Positions 26,421-34,702 of a DNA stretch of 64,000 bases are shown in pieces. Within the stretch, counting starts at the first letter, position 1, and every line of letters starts with the position of its first letter. The notes below the pieces were generated by a model, which had not been told where the DNA came from, made no database searches, and saw only the letters and a program-made list of their open reading frames with translations. The position numbers and the translations under genes were made by a program. Source of the DNA: Gammaproteobacteria bacterium (GTDB taxonomy: Bacteria > Pseudomonadota > Gammaproteobacteria > Thiohalomonadales > Thiohalomonadaceae). The stretch is from positions 1 through 64,000 of the forward strand of contig JAPHSX010000001.1 in assembly GCA_026196575.1 (NCBI GenBank). Direction: 5' to 3'.

Positions 26421-27135
26421 GAGCCAAAGTCCTGAGGGTTTCCCCATTCTCTCCGCCCGCGGGGTGGGCAAGCAAGTGGCCGGTGTCAGTGGCGGCTCCG
26501 GTAAAGAGGGCGGTGGCCTGACCATCCTCAGCGACGTCAGCTTCGAGATGGCCGCCGGCGAGAGCCTGGCAGTGGTTGGCGTCTCCGGCTCCGGCAAGTC
26601 GACCCTGCTCGGCCTGCTGGCGGGGCTCGACCTGCCGAGCAGCGGCGAGATCCACCTAGCGGGAAAGTGCCTCAACCGCCTCGACGAGGATGGCCGCGCC
26701 CGGCTGCGCGGCGCACACGTCGGCTTTGTCTTTCAGTCGTTCCAGCTGCTGCCGAGCCTCACCGCGCTGGAGAATGTGATGCTGCCGCTGGAGCTGGCCG
26801 GGGTGGCCGCTGCCGCGGAGCAGGCCACCCAGCTGCTGGCGCGGGTGGGTCTTGCCGCCCGTCTGGGTCACTACCCCAGGCAGCTCTCCGGCGGCGAGCA
26901 GCAGCGGGTCGCCATCGCCCGCGCCTTTGCCATCTCGCCCTCGGTGCTCTTTGCCGATGAGCCGACCGGCAATCTCGATGCGGCCAGCGGCGAGCGGGTG
27001 AGCGAACTGCTGTTCGCCCTCAATGCCGAGCAGGGGACCACCCTGGTGCTGGTGACCCACGATGAGCGGCTGGCCGCGCGCTGCGGGCGCACCCTGCGCC
27101 TGGATGCCGGACGGGTAGTTGCCGATGGCCAATAA
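26419..27135 (+). CDS. ybbA: ABC transporter ATP-binding protein YbbA
   Basis: 238 residues. Walker A GVSGSGKST, Q-loop FVFQSFQLLPSL, signature LSGGEQQRVAIARAF, Walker B VLFADEPTGNLD, H-loop VLVTHDE. LolD/MacB-type ATPase that drives YbbP. Start ATG 26419 (MSQSPEGF) overlaps the tesA start on the other strand; the 3' end overlaps ybbP by 11 bp. Confidence 0.93.
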   Translation: MSQSPEGFPILSARGVGKQVAGVSGGSGKEGGGLTILSDVSFEMAAGESLAVVGVSGSGKSTLLGLLAGLDLPSSGEIHLAGKCLNRLDEDGRARLRGAHVGFVFQSFQLLPSLTALENVMLPLELAGVAAAAEQATQLLARVGLAARLGHYPRQLSGGEQQRVAIARAFAISPSVLFADEPTGNLDAASGERVSELLFALNAEQGTTLVLVTHDERLAARCGRTLRLDAGRVVADGQ

Positions 27136-29638
27136 TTTGGGGCACTGGCGTCTTGCCTGGCGGCTGCTGCGCCGTGACTGGCGTGCCGGTGAGTTGCGGG
27201 TGCTGCTCTCGGCGCTGGTGATCGCCGTCACCGCCACCACCGCCATCGGCTTTTTTACCGACCGGCTGCAGCGGGCGATGGTCGGTCAGTCGGCGGAGCT
27301 GCTTGGCGGCGACCTGTTGTTGCAAGGGCCGCGCCCGCTGGCACTGGCGTGGCGGCAACGGGCCGCCACCGAGGGGCTCGCCACGAGCGAGACGCTGGAG
27401 TTCCCCTCGGTGGTGGTGAGCGGCGATAACTTCCAGCTCGCCGGCATCCGCGCGGTGGCGGCGGGCTTTCCGCTGCGCGGCACCCTGCGCACCGCCGCCA
27501 CCCCCTACGGCGCGGAGCAGGCGGTCACCACCATCCCCGCCGCCGGTGAGGCGTGGGTCGAGGCGCGGCTGCTGCCGCTGTTGGGGCTGGAGGTTGGCGG
27601 ACAGTTCGAGCTCGGCAGCCTCGCGCTGCGTATCACCCGGGTACTCGCCTTCGAGCCAGGCGGGGGGGGCAACTTTGCCGCGCTCGCCCCGCGGGTGCTG
27701 ATCAACCAGGCCGACGTGACGTCGGCCGAGGTGTTGCAGCCGGGCAGCCGCGTCAGCTACATCAGCTACTTTGCCGGCAGCGAGGCGGCGCTGCGGCGCT
27801 ACCGCACATGGCTGGAGCCGCAACTCGAACCGAGCCACCGCCTGACCGATGTGCGCCACGGGCCACAGGCGCGCCCCAGCGTCGGTGCCGCACTGGATCG
27901 CGCCGAACAATACCTGGGGCTCGCCAGCCTGGTGGCGGTGCTGCTGGCCGGGGTGGCCATCGCCATGGGGGCACGGCGCTACTCCGAACGCCACTTCGAT
28001 GTCGCGGCGGTGCTGCGCTGTCTGGGGGCCGGGCAGCGCGACATCCTCGCCCTCTTCCTGCCGCAGCTCCTCTGGCTCGGGCTGCTGGGCAGCACGCTCG
28101 GGGTGATACTCGGTTTTGGCTTGCAATTTGGCCTCTTCTACCTGCTGCGCGAGCTGCTGCCGGGGACGGTGCCGCCAGCGGGCTGGCAGCCGCTGGCGGT
28201 CGGCTTTCTCACCGGCATCACGGTGCTGGCGGGCTTTGCCCTGCCGCCGGTGCTGCGCCTCAAGCAAGTATCGGCGCTACGGGTGTTGCGCCGCGAGCTC
28301 GACCCGATGCCGCTGCGCGGCTGGCTGGTCTACGGCGGTGCGCTCGCGGCAATGGGCGGGCTGATGTGGCGCTACACCGGCAGCGCCGCACTCACCCTCG
28401 GGGTGCTGGGCGGTGCGCTGGCGGCGCTGCTGCTGCTGGGCCTGGTCGCCTACGCCCTGCTGCGCGCCAGCCGCCGTCTGCAGCGCGGCGTCGGTGTGGC
28501 CTGGCGCTATGGCCTGAACAACCTGTGGCGCCGCCCGCTGCTGAGCGTCAGCCAGATCCTCGCCTTTGGCCTCACCCTGATGGCGATGGCACTCATCGCC
28601 CTGGTGCGCGGCGACCTGCTCTCCACCTGGCAGACCCAGCTGCCGGCCGACGCCCCCAACCACTTCGTGGTCAATGTGGTGCCGGAGCGGGTCGGGGCCT
28701 TTGGCGATTTTCTGGCGGCAGGCAACATCAGAAGTGCCGGTCTCTACCCGATGGTGCGCGGGCGCCTGGCAGAGGTAAACGGCGAGCCGCTTGCCGTGCG
28801 CCTGCCGCCCGGCGAGGAGGGCGCCGGGGCGGTCAATCGCGAGCTCAACCTCACCTGGTCGAGTGAGCTGCCTGCCGACAACACCATTACCGCCGGGCAG
28901 TGGTTTGGCGCGGCGGCGTCGGGCGAGGCGGTGGTCTCGGTAGAGGCGCAGCTGGCCGTGCGCCTTGAGGTCAAACTGGGCGATGAGCTGCGCTTCAACT
29001 TCGGCAGCGGCGAGCTGGCGGTCACCATCACCTCGCTGCGCAGCGTGCAGTGGGACTCGTTCCGCCCCAACTTTTTCATGATCTTCCCCCCCGGGCTGCT
29101 CGACAACTACCCGGCCACCTACATGACCAGCTTCTACCTGCCGGACAAGCGCAAGGGGGAGCTGGCGCAGATGCTGCGCGACTTCCCGGCGGTGACGGTG
29201 ATCGATCTGGATCGCCTCATGGAGCAGGTACGGCGCATCCTGGAGCAGGTGACCATGGCAGTGGAGTATGTGCTGCTGTTCGTGCTGCTGGCCGGTTTTG
29301 CCGTGCTCTATGCGGCGTTGCAGGCGAGCCTCGATGAGCGCCTCTACGAGGGGGCGCTGCTGCGCACCCTGGGGGCCAGTCGCGCCCAGCTGCGTGCCGG
29401 CCACCTGGCCGAATATGCCCTGCTCGGGCTGCTGGCCGGGCTGTTCGCCGCGGCGGGGGCGGAGCTGGTCGCCTTCATCCTCTACCAGCAGGTGTTCCAG
29501 CTGGCCTACACCATCAAGTGGCCGCTGTGGCTGCTGCTGCCCCCGGTCGGGGCACTGCTGATTGGCGCCGTCGGCTATTGGGGCACGCGCCGCGTGGTGC
29601 GCAACAGCCCGCTGGTGGTGCTACAGGGGCTCTCGTGA
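27125..29638 (+). CDS. ybbP: FtsX-like ABC permease YbbP
   Basis: 837 residues. MacB/FtsX-type permease with about ten helices: an N-terminal helix, a large periplasmic domain, a central block of helices (LASLVAVLLAGVAIAMGARR), a second duplicated region and a C-terminal FtsX block (EGALLRTLGASRAQLRAGHL). Partner of YbbA; in E. coli the complex is linked to TesA. The exact export function is unsettled in the family. ATG 27125 chosen over an upstream TTG. Confidence 0.92.
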   Translation: MANNLGHWRLAWRLLRRDWRAGELRVLLSALVIAVTATTAIGFFTDRLQRAMVGQSAELLGGDLLLQGPRPLALAWRQRAATEGLATSETLEFPSVVVSGDNFQLAGIRAVAAGFPLRGTLRTAATPYGAEQAVTTIPAAGEAWVEARLLPLLGLEVGGQFELGSLALRITRVLAFEPGGGGNFAALAPRVLINQADVTSAEVLQPGSRVSYISYFAGSEAALRRYRTWLEPQLEPSHRLTDVRHGPQARPSVGAALDRAEQYLGLASLVAVLLAGVAIAMGARRYSERHFDVAAVLRCLGAGQRDILALFLPQLLWLGLLGSTLGVILGFGLQFGLFYLLRELLPGTVPPAGWQPLAVGFLTGITVLAGFALPPVLRLKQVSALRVLRRELDPMPLRGWLVYGGALAAMGGLMWRYTGSAALTLGVLGGALAALLLLGLVAYALLRASRRLQRGVGVAWRYGLNNLWRRPLLSVSQILAFGLTLMAMALIALVRGDLLSTWQTQLPADAPNHFVVNVVPERVGAFGDFLAAGNIRSAGLYPMVRGRLAEVNGEPLAVRLPPGEEGAGAVNRELNLTWSSELPADNTITAGQWFGAAASGEAVVSVEAQLAVRLEVKLGDELRFNFGSGELAVTITSLRSVQWDSFRPNFFMIFPPGLLDNYPATYMTSFYLPDKRKGELAQMLRDFPAVTVIDLDRLMEQVRRILEQVTMAVEYVLLFVLLAGFAVLYAALQASLDERLYEGALLRTLGASRAQLRAGHLAEYALLGLLAGLFAAAGAELVAFILYQQVFQLAYTIKWPLWLLLPPVGALLIGAVGYWGTRRVVRNSPLVVLQGLS

Positions 29639-29710
29639 GCCACACCGCCTCGCTTGCAGCCACCTGGGCTTCCTGAGAATATATCTGCCTGTTTTTATAG
29701 GGATTGGGTA

Positions 29711-30937
29711 ATGAAACAACTCGCCGTTATTGGCGGCCTGGCGGCCCTGCTACTGACATCCGCGCCGCTCCTTGCCACCGATCTGACCCTTACCCTCTCC
29801 AGCACCCAGCGCCGTGACATCGACTTTGATACCCGCACCCACACCCTCGGGGTCAAGGCAGTGACCCCTTTCGGGCTGGTGATGTGTGACTACGGGCGGG
29901 AATCGGGCGACACACGCATCGACACCTTTGACGAGATCTTCGGCCTGCAGTCGGTACTCACCAACAACACCAACGGCTATGACGCCACCCGCCTGCAGTG
30001 CGGTTACGGCCTCAAGCTGCCGCTGGCCGGCGGCGAGCTGAGCGGCGCCCTCGGGGCGATGCGCTACCGTGGCAAGACCGACACCCCGGTGGATGGCAAG
30101 GAGATCGAGCTCGATGCGCTGCGCCTGGACGCCCACTACCTTCGCGGTGAATACGTCACCCGCCTGCAGCTGCTACAGACCCGTTACGACTACCTCTATC
30201 ACCACCTGAGCGGCAGCTATGACAGCCAGACCGCCGGTTTGGTGCGCACCCTTGAGTTACAGGGCGCGTGGGGGGCAGTGCATGGCGAGGCGCACTATGT
30301 GACAGGGGAGAAGGAGAAAAACTTTACCTCACCGCCGCTGCCCCTGCCCGACGTCAACTTTGACTACGACCAGCTCACCCTCTCGCTCGGCCCCACCATT
30401 ACCGCCGGGCCACTGCGCTACCTCGCCCCCAGCTACATCCAGGGCAGTGAGCGCGGCTCCTTCAACCGGCTGAATCTCGACAGCGGCATTCACGGTATCG
30501 TCGCCGGGCTGGCATTCGGCGAGGTCACGCTGCGTCTGGGCTATCTGGAGACAGAGAGCAGCGGTGCCCGCGACTACACACCGGTCACCGACGATCTGGC
30601 GGAGGCGCGACAGGGCAGCCAGCTGAGCGCCGAGCTGGAGGGGACGGCATGGTCGCTGAAGCTGGAAAACAACCGCTTCACCCACGACGGCTATATCACC
30701 GTCACCAGCACCCCGCTTCCCTATACCGTGCTGACCGGTTGTGCGACCACCTCCTGCACCTATACGAATGTGCGCCGGGAGGATGAGTGGAAACTCAGTG
30801 GGCGCTACCGCTACTCGACACGCATAATGGTGCATGGCGAGCTCTACCAGCGTGCACGCCGCGACCGGCAATTCGAGACGGATGAGCACAACTACCGTGA
30901 AGCGGGCGGCAACATCGGCCTCGCGCTTAGCTTCTAA
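29711..30937 (+). CDS. predicted outer-membrane beta-barrel protein
   Basis: 408 residues: signal peptide MKQLAVIGGLAALLLTSAPLLA, then alternating polar/hydrophobic strands with many aromatic residues, and a C-terminal strand ending GGNIGLALSF (terminal Phe, the usual barrel-assembly signal). Four cysteines (MCDYG, LQCGYG, TGCATTSCTY) could form disulfides. No family recognised. 72 bp after ybbP on the same strand, followed by a thioesterase. Confidence 0.7.
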   Translation: MKQLAVIGGLAALLLTSAPLLATDLTLTLSSTQRRDIDFDTRTHTLGVKAVTPFGLVMCDYGRESGDTRIDTFDEIFGLQSVLTNNTNGYDATRLQCGYGLKLPLAGGELSGALGAMRYRGKTDTPVDGKEIELDALRLDAHYLRGEYVTRLQLLQTRYDYLYHHLSGSYDSQTAGLVRTLELQGAWGAVHGEAHYVTGEKEKNFTSPPLPLPDVNFDYDQLTLSLGPTITAGPLRYLAPSYIQGSERGSFNRLNLDSGIHGIVAGLAFGEVTLRLGYLETESSGARDYTPVTDDLAEARQGSQLSAELEGTAWSLKLENNRFTHDGYITVTSTPLPYTVLTGCATTSCTYTNVRREDEWKLSGRYRYSTRIMVHGELYQRARRDRQFETDEHNYREAGGNIGLALSF

Positions 30938-30964
30938 CACCAGGCAGGATCAAGGAGAATCACC

Positions 30965-31372
30965 ATGGAAAACAAACACTACGCACTGCAGATGTCGGTG
31001 CGGGATTACGAATGCGACATCCAGGGCATCGTCAATAACAGCGTCTACCAGAACTATCTGGAACACGCGCGCCACCAGTATCTGAAAGAGATCGGCATCG
31101 ACTTTGCCGACTATGCGCAGCGCGGCATCCACCTGGTGGTGGTGCGCGCCGAGCTCGACTACAAGACCCCGCTACAGAGTGGTGACCGCTTTACCGTGAG
31201 TGTGAAGATGGTGCGTGAATCACCGGTGAGATTCGCCTTTCTGCAGGAGATCAGCAACAACAGCGACAACCGTCTGGTGCTGAGCGCCCGGATCATCGGC
31301 ACCGCCCTTAACCCCAACGGCCGCCCCGAGATCCCGCCCGAACTCGACGCCCTGCTACCCGCCGCCAGCTAA
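30965..31372 (+). CDS. acyl-CoA thioesterase, 4HBT hotdog family (YbgC/FadM-like)
   Basis: 135 residues. Hotdog fold with the YbgC-type active region VRDYECDIQGIVNNSVYQNY (Asp before an N/H) and YLEHARHQYL. Hydrolyses acyl-CoA thioesters in the cytosol. SD AAGGAG before ATG. An Asn replaces the usual His after VN; the consequence is unclear. Confidence 0.85.
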   Translation: MENKHYALQMSVRDYECDIQGIVNNSVYQNYLEHARHQYLKEIGIDFADYAQRGIHLVVVRAELDYKTPLQSGDRFTVSVKMVRESPVRFAFLQEISNNSDNRLVLSARIIGTALNPNGRPEIPPELDALLPAAS

Positions 31373-31376
31373 GGCC

Positions 31377-31742
31377 ATGCCGCACCTGCTGTTCAAACTC
31401 AACGGCGTCCCCGATGATGAGGCCGAGGAGGTTCGCGCCCTGCTTGTGGCCAACCACATCGACTTTTACGAGACCGATGCCGGTCGCTTCGGCATCTCGC
31501 TGGCGGCGATCTGGCTGCGCGATGACGGCGAACCGGAGCGGGCACGGCAACTGCTCGACCGCTATCAGCAGCAGCGTTTCACGCAGGCGCGGGCCCGCTA
31601 TGAGCAACAACTGCGCGACGGCACCGCGGAGAGCCAGCTGCAACGGCTGCGGCGCCAGCCGTTGCGCAGCCTCCTTCTTCTCCTCGCCCTTATCGCGGTA
31701 CTCGCCCTCTCCACCCTGCCATTCGTGATGTGGTGGCACTAG
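31377..31742 (+). CDS. DUF6164-like membrane-anchored protein
   Basis: 121 residues. N-terminal soluble domain (LFKLNGVPDDEAEEVRALL, IDFYETDAGRFGIS) followed by a C-terminal helix LLLLALIAVLALSTLPFVMW. This matches the layout of DUF6164 proteins; function unknown. 4 bp after the thioesterase stop, hence probably co-transcribed. Confidence 0.7.
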   Translation: MPHLLFKLNGVPDDEAEEVRALLVANHIDFYETDAGRFGISLAAIWLRDDGEPERARQLLDRYQQQRFTQARARYEQQLRDGTAESQLQRLRRQPLRSLLLLLALIAVLALSTLPFVMWWH

Positions 31743-31751
31743 CCGCGCGGA

Positions 31752-32945
31752 TCAAACCACCTGCCCGGCGCACCACCCCGATGACCAGGCCCACTGCAGA
31801 TTGTAGCCACCGAGCCAGCCGGTGACATCCACCACCTCGCCGATAAAGTAGAGGCCGGGCACCGCCTTGGCCTCCATCGTCTTGGAGGAGAGTGCATCGC
31901 AATCGACCCCGCCGGTGGTCACCTCGGCGGTGCGATAGCCCTCGGTGCCGCTGGGTTTCAGCTGCCACCACCGCAACAGTTGCTCTACCTCCGCCAGCTG
32001 CGCCCTACCGAGCTGATTCATTGGCAGCTCGCCCAGCACCGGGGGCAGCAGGGCGGCGACCAGCCGCTGTGGCAGCCAGCGTCCCACCACCCTCTTCAGC
32101 TGCTGCCTGGGGTGGACCAGCTTTTCGCCCTCCAGCTCTGCGGCCACCGCGCGCCCCGGCAGCCAGTCGATGGTGAGCGTCTCGCCCGCCGACCAGTAGT
32201 TGGAAATTTGCAGGATCGCCGGGCCGCTCAGGCCACGATGGGTAAAGAGGACGTTCTCGCGAAAGGCGTGGTCGCCACAACTCACCGTGGCCTCCACCGC
32301 AATGCCGGCGAGGGGGGCGAGGCGCGCCTTGTCCGCCGGTTGCAGGGTGAAAGGAACCAGCCCGGCGCTCGGCGGCCACACCTTGATGCCGAACTGCTCG
32401 GCGATTTTATAGCCAAAGGGGGTGGCCCCCATGGTGGGATAGGAGAGGCCGCCGGTGGCGACCACCAGCGAGGTGCAGGCGATCCCCCCCTGCGCGGTGG
32501 CAAGGCGAAAGCCCCCCTCTCTCCCCCGCTCGATCCGCTCTATCGCGCTCTTTAGCCGCAGCGTGACCCCGGCCTCGCGGCACTCCGCCAGCAGCATCTC
32601 CAGGAGACCCTTCGCCGACTCGTCACAGAACAACTGACCATGCTCACGCTCGTGGTAGGGGATGCGGTAGCGGCTCACCAGCTCGATAAAGTGCCACTGG
32701 CTGTAGCGGCTCAGCGCCGATTTGACGAAGTGGGGATTGTGCGACAGGTAGTTGTCGGCCGAGAGATCGTAATTGGTGAAGTTGCAGCGCCCGCCCCCCG
32801 ATAGGCGGATCTTGTTGCCCGCCTTGCGCGCATGGTCCAGCAGCAGCACGCTACGCCCGCGCTGGCCCGCCGCGGCGGCACACATCAGCCCCGAGGCCCC
32901 GGCGCCGATGATCACCACATCTACCTGCTCTTCTTCACTGGACAT
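31752..32945 (-). CDS. HI0933-family FAD-dependent oxidoreductase (YhiN-like)
   Basis: 397 residues from MSSEEEQVD. Dinucleotide-binding VVIIGAGASGLMCA, then family motifs KIRLSGGGRCNFTN, TGGLSYPTMGATPFGY, and the C-terminal second FAD contact GLYFIGEVVDVTGWLGGYN. Substrate unknown; relatives are linked to RNA/tRNA reduction or remain uncharacterised. The open frame continues upstream but the start after TCCAG fits the family. Convergent with the DUF6164 gene. Confidence 0.9.
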   Translation of the reverse strand: MSSEEEQVDVVIIGAGASGLMCAAAAGQRGRSVLLLDHARKAGNKIRLSGGGRCNFTNYDLSADNYLSHNPHFVKSALSRYSQWHFIELVSRYRIPYHEREHGQLFCDESAKGLLEMLLAECREAGVTLRLKSAIERIERGREGGFRLATAQGGIACTSLVVATGGLSYPTMGATPFGYKIAEQFGIKVWPPSAGLVPFTLQPADKARLAPLAGIAVEATVSCGDHAFRENVLFTHRGLSGPAILQISNYWSAGETLTIDWLPGRAVAAELEGEKLVHPRQQLKRVVGRWLPQRLVAALLPPVLGELPMNQLGRAQLAEVEQLLRWWQLKPSGTEGYRTAEVTTGGVDCDALSSKTMEAKAVPGLYFIGEVVDVTGWLGGYNLQWAWSSGWCAGQVV

Positions 32946-33047
32946 CTGGACTGGTATGGGGCCGGCGCGCTGCTGGAGAGAGGCGAAAGTATACCGGCGG
33001 CACCGGCCCGTCGCTATAATGGGGCCAACACAACAGCTGGAGCCGAC

Positions 33048-33437
33048 ATGAACGTAGTGGTAATCGATGCCGCCAACCTGGCCGGTGAGGCCAATTTTCC
33101 CGCGCTCAACCTCAACAAGTATGGCTGGTCGCAATATCCCCATGTGGCCCCGGAAGATCTGGACAAGGTGATCTGGCGCTGCGATGTGATCGTCTCTGCC
33201 GCCGAGGCGGTGGACAAGGCGATGCTCGACATGGCCTTCAAGCTGCGGCTCATCGTCGCCGCCGGTGAAGCTACCGACCACATCGACAAGGAGGCCGCTG
33301 CCGCGCGCGGTATCAAGGTGTGCCATGTGCCGGGTCGCGATCCCGCCAACCCCGAGGACGACCGGAAGATTTGCCGCGAGGTGGTGTCGGCGATTAACGC
33401 CTTCCTCAAAGAACAAGATTACAACCGCGTCGCCTGA
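33048..33437 (+). CDS. stand-alone catalytic half of a D-2-hydroxyacid dehydrogenase-like protein
   Basis: 129 residues. Resembles only the flavodoxin-like substrate domain: AMLDMAFKLRLIVAAGEATD, HIDKEAAAARGIKVCHVPGRD. The Rossmann NAD(H) domain and catalytic His/Glu of full-length enzymes (~320 residues) are missing, so it cannot be a normal dehydrogenase. The frame is intact with its own ATG and no homologous remnant follows; it may be a small-molecule-binding module rather than a fragment. Confidence 0.65.
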   Translation: MNVVVIDAANLAGEANFPALNLNKYGWSQYPHVAPEDLDKVIWRCDVIVSAAEAVDKAMLDMAFKLRLIVAAGEATDHIDKEAAAARGIKVCHVPGRDPANPEDDRKICREVVSAINAFLKEQDYNRVA

Positions 33438-33446
33438 GTCCGCACC

Positions 33447-33875
33447 ATGTCCTGCGATTGCTGCCCCTCCACGCCGGCCCGTAGCGCGAACTGCCCGGCC
33501 TGCCGGCAGGCGGGTGCGGCGGTCGGCGCCACCACCCTGCTGCACCAGCTGGCGACCCCCTGGCAGCAGCCACCGGGTGCCGAGCCACACTATTTTTGCA
33601 ACCAACGCGACTGCCCGGTGGTCTACTTTACGGCGAGCGGCAGACAGTTCAGCGCCGAGGCCTTGCGCCAGCCGGTGGGGCAAAAATCAAACGCCGCCGG
33701 GCGCACCCTCTGCTACTGTTTCGACATCCGCTACAGTGACCTGGCCGACCCCGGCGCGACGCGGCAGTGCCGCGATTTTGTCATCCAGAAGACGCGCGAC
33801 AAGGTCTGCGCCTGCGAGCAACGCAACCCATCGGGGCGCTGTTGCCTGCGTGATTTTCCCACAGAGGAGGAGTAG
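33447..33875 (+). CDS. cysteine-rich CopZ-N-like [2Fe-2S]/zinc protein
   Basis: 142 residues with about 17 cysteines. N-terminal CDCC, CPACRQ; centre YFCNQRDCPVVYF; C-terminal CYCFDIRY, CRDF, KVCACEQRNPSGRCCL. The last pattern is the (2Fe-2S)/BFD-like site found in the N-terminal half of the copper chaperone CopZ of Archaeoglobus and in related metallochaperones. Predicted cytosolic Fe-S and zinc binding; a copper-binding HMA domain is lacking. Confidence 0.7.
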   Translation: MSCDCCPSTPARSANCPACRQAGAAVGATTLLHQLATPWQQPPGAEPHYFCNQRDCPVVYFTASGRQFSAEALRQPVGQKSNAAGRTLCYCFDIRYSDLADPGATRQCRDFVIQKTRDKVCACEQRNPSGRCCLRDFPTEEE

Positions 33876-33878
33876 AGC

Positions 33879-34274
33879 ATGAGTTCAGGCAAGCGGGCGC
33901 CGGGGGCGCCCATCGACAACCACAAACTCGATGCGGTGGTGGCCAAGGCGCGGGCCGCGGCGGACAAACGCGAGGCCGGTTATCGCGAGCAGTCGCTGCG
34001 CCTGCACCCCTGGATCTGCGGGCGCTGCAGCCGCGAGTTTACCCGCGCCAATCTGCAGGAGCTGACGGTGCACCACAAGGATCACAACCACAACAACAAC
34101 CCCGCCGATGGCAGCAACTGGGAGAACCTCTGCCTCTACTGCCACGACAACGAGCACCAGCGCTTCGAGGAGCATGTAAAAGGTTACGACACCCTGGCCC
34201 CAAGCAACGACAAGCCGGCCACCTTTAACCCCTTTGCCGACCTGGCGAAGATGCTGGGCAAGGATGAAAAGTAG
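33879..34274 (+). CDS. yajD: YajD-like HNH nuclease
   Basis: 131 residues; compact HNH endonuclease domain: ICGRCSREFTR, then TVHHKDHNHNNNPADGSNW, ENLCLYCHDNEH. Two CxxC pairs bind structural zinc, the His-Asn-His set holds the catalytic metal. Same family as E. coli YajD. 3 bp after the Fe-S protein gene; its 3' end overlaps the next gene by 11 bp. Confidence 0.88.
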   Translation: MSSGKRAPGAPIDNHKLDAVVAKARAAADKREAGYREQSLRLHPWICGRCSREFTRANLQELTVHHKDHNHNNNPADGSNWENLCLYCHDNEHQRFEEHVKGYDTLAPSNDKPATFNPFADLAKMLGKDEK

Positions 34275-34671
34275 TTTTCTCGCCGTGGCGCTGCTGTACG
34301 GCGCGGCGACAGCGGCCGATGAGCCACAAAAACATGACGACATCCGCTACCTCATCATGGATCTGCAGTCAGCGGCACTGAGTGGCGAACTGCAACAGCT
34401 GCTCGCATTTATTCCACCGCACTTCAAATACAGTTTTGGCGGTGACGATAGCCGCGAAGGGGCGGCGCGCTATTACCGGGAATATCCTGAAAAATTGCCG
34501 CAGCTCTATAACACCCTCGCTCAAGGGTGCCGCCGCCAGGGTGATGATTTCTACAGCTGTCCGCCGCAGGCGGCGCAGCGTGATGTGATCTACTTCGGCC
34601 CGCGCGCCGGTTTTAATTTCGACCGGGCCAGCGGCCAGTGGCAATTCAGTTATTTTCTCGAAGGTGACTGA
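34264..34671 (+). CDS. small secreted protein of unknown function
   Basis: 135 residues from ATG 34264 (MKSSFLAVALLYGAATAA), a signal peptide followed by a mature part with two cysteines (QGCRRQ, YSCPPQ). No family recognised. It overlaps the yajD 3' end by 11 bp, implying co-expression. Periplasmic location predicted. Convergent with the SSS symporter. Confidence 0.6.
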   Translation: MKSSFLAVALLYGAATAADEPQKHDDIRYLIMDLQSAALSGELQQLLAFIPPHFKYSFGGDDSREGAARYYREYPEKLPQLYNTLAQGCRRQGDDFYSCPPQAAQRDVIYFGPRAGFNFDRASGQWQFSYFLEGD

Positions 34672-34702
34672 CTGACACCGGTACGCCCTCTGCCGCGATG
34701 CG

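Noticed and set aside
27020-29404. Two long antisense frames (375-415 codons) across ybbP
   Set aside because: Composition-driven shadows of ybbP, rich in Gln/Arg/His and without motifs.
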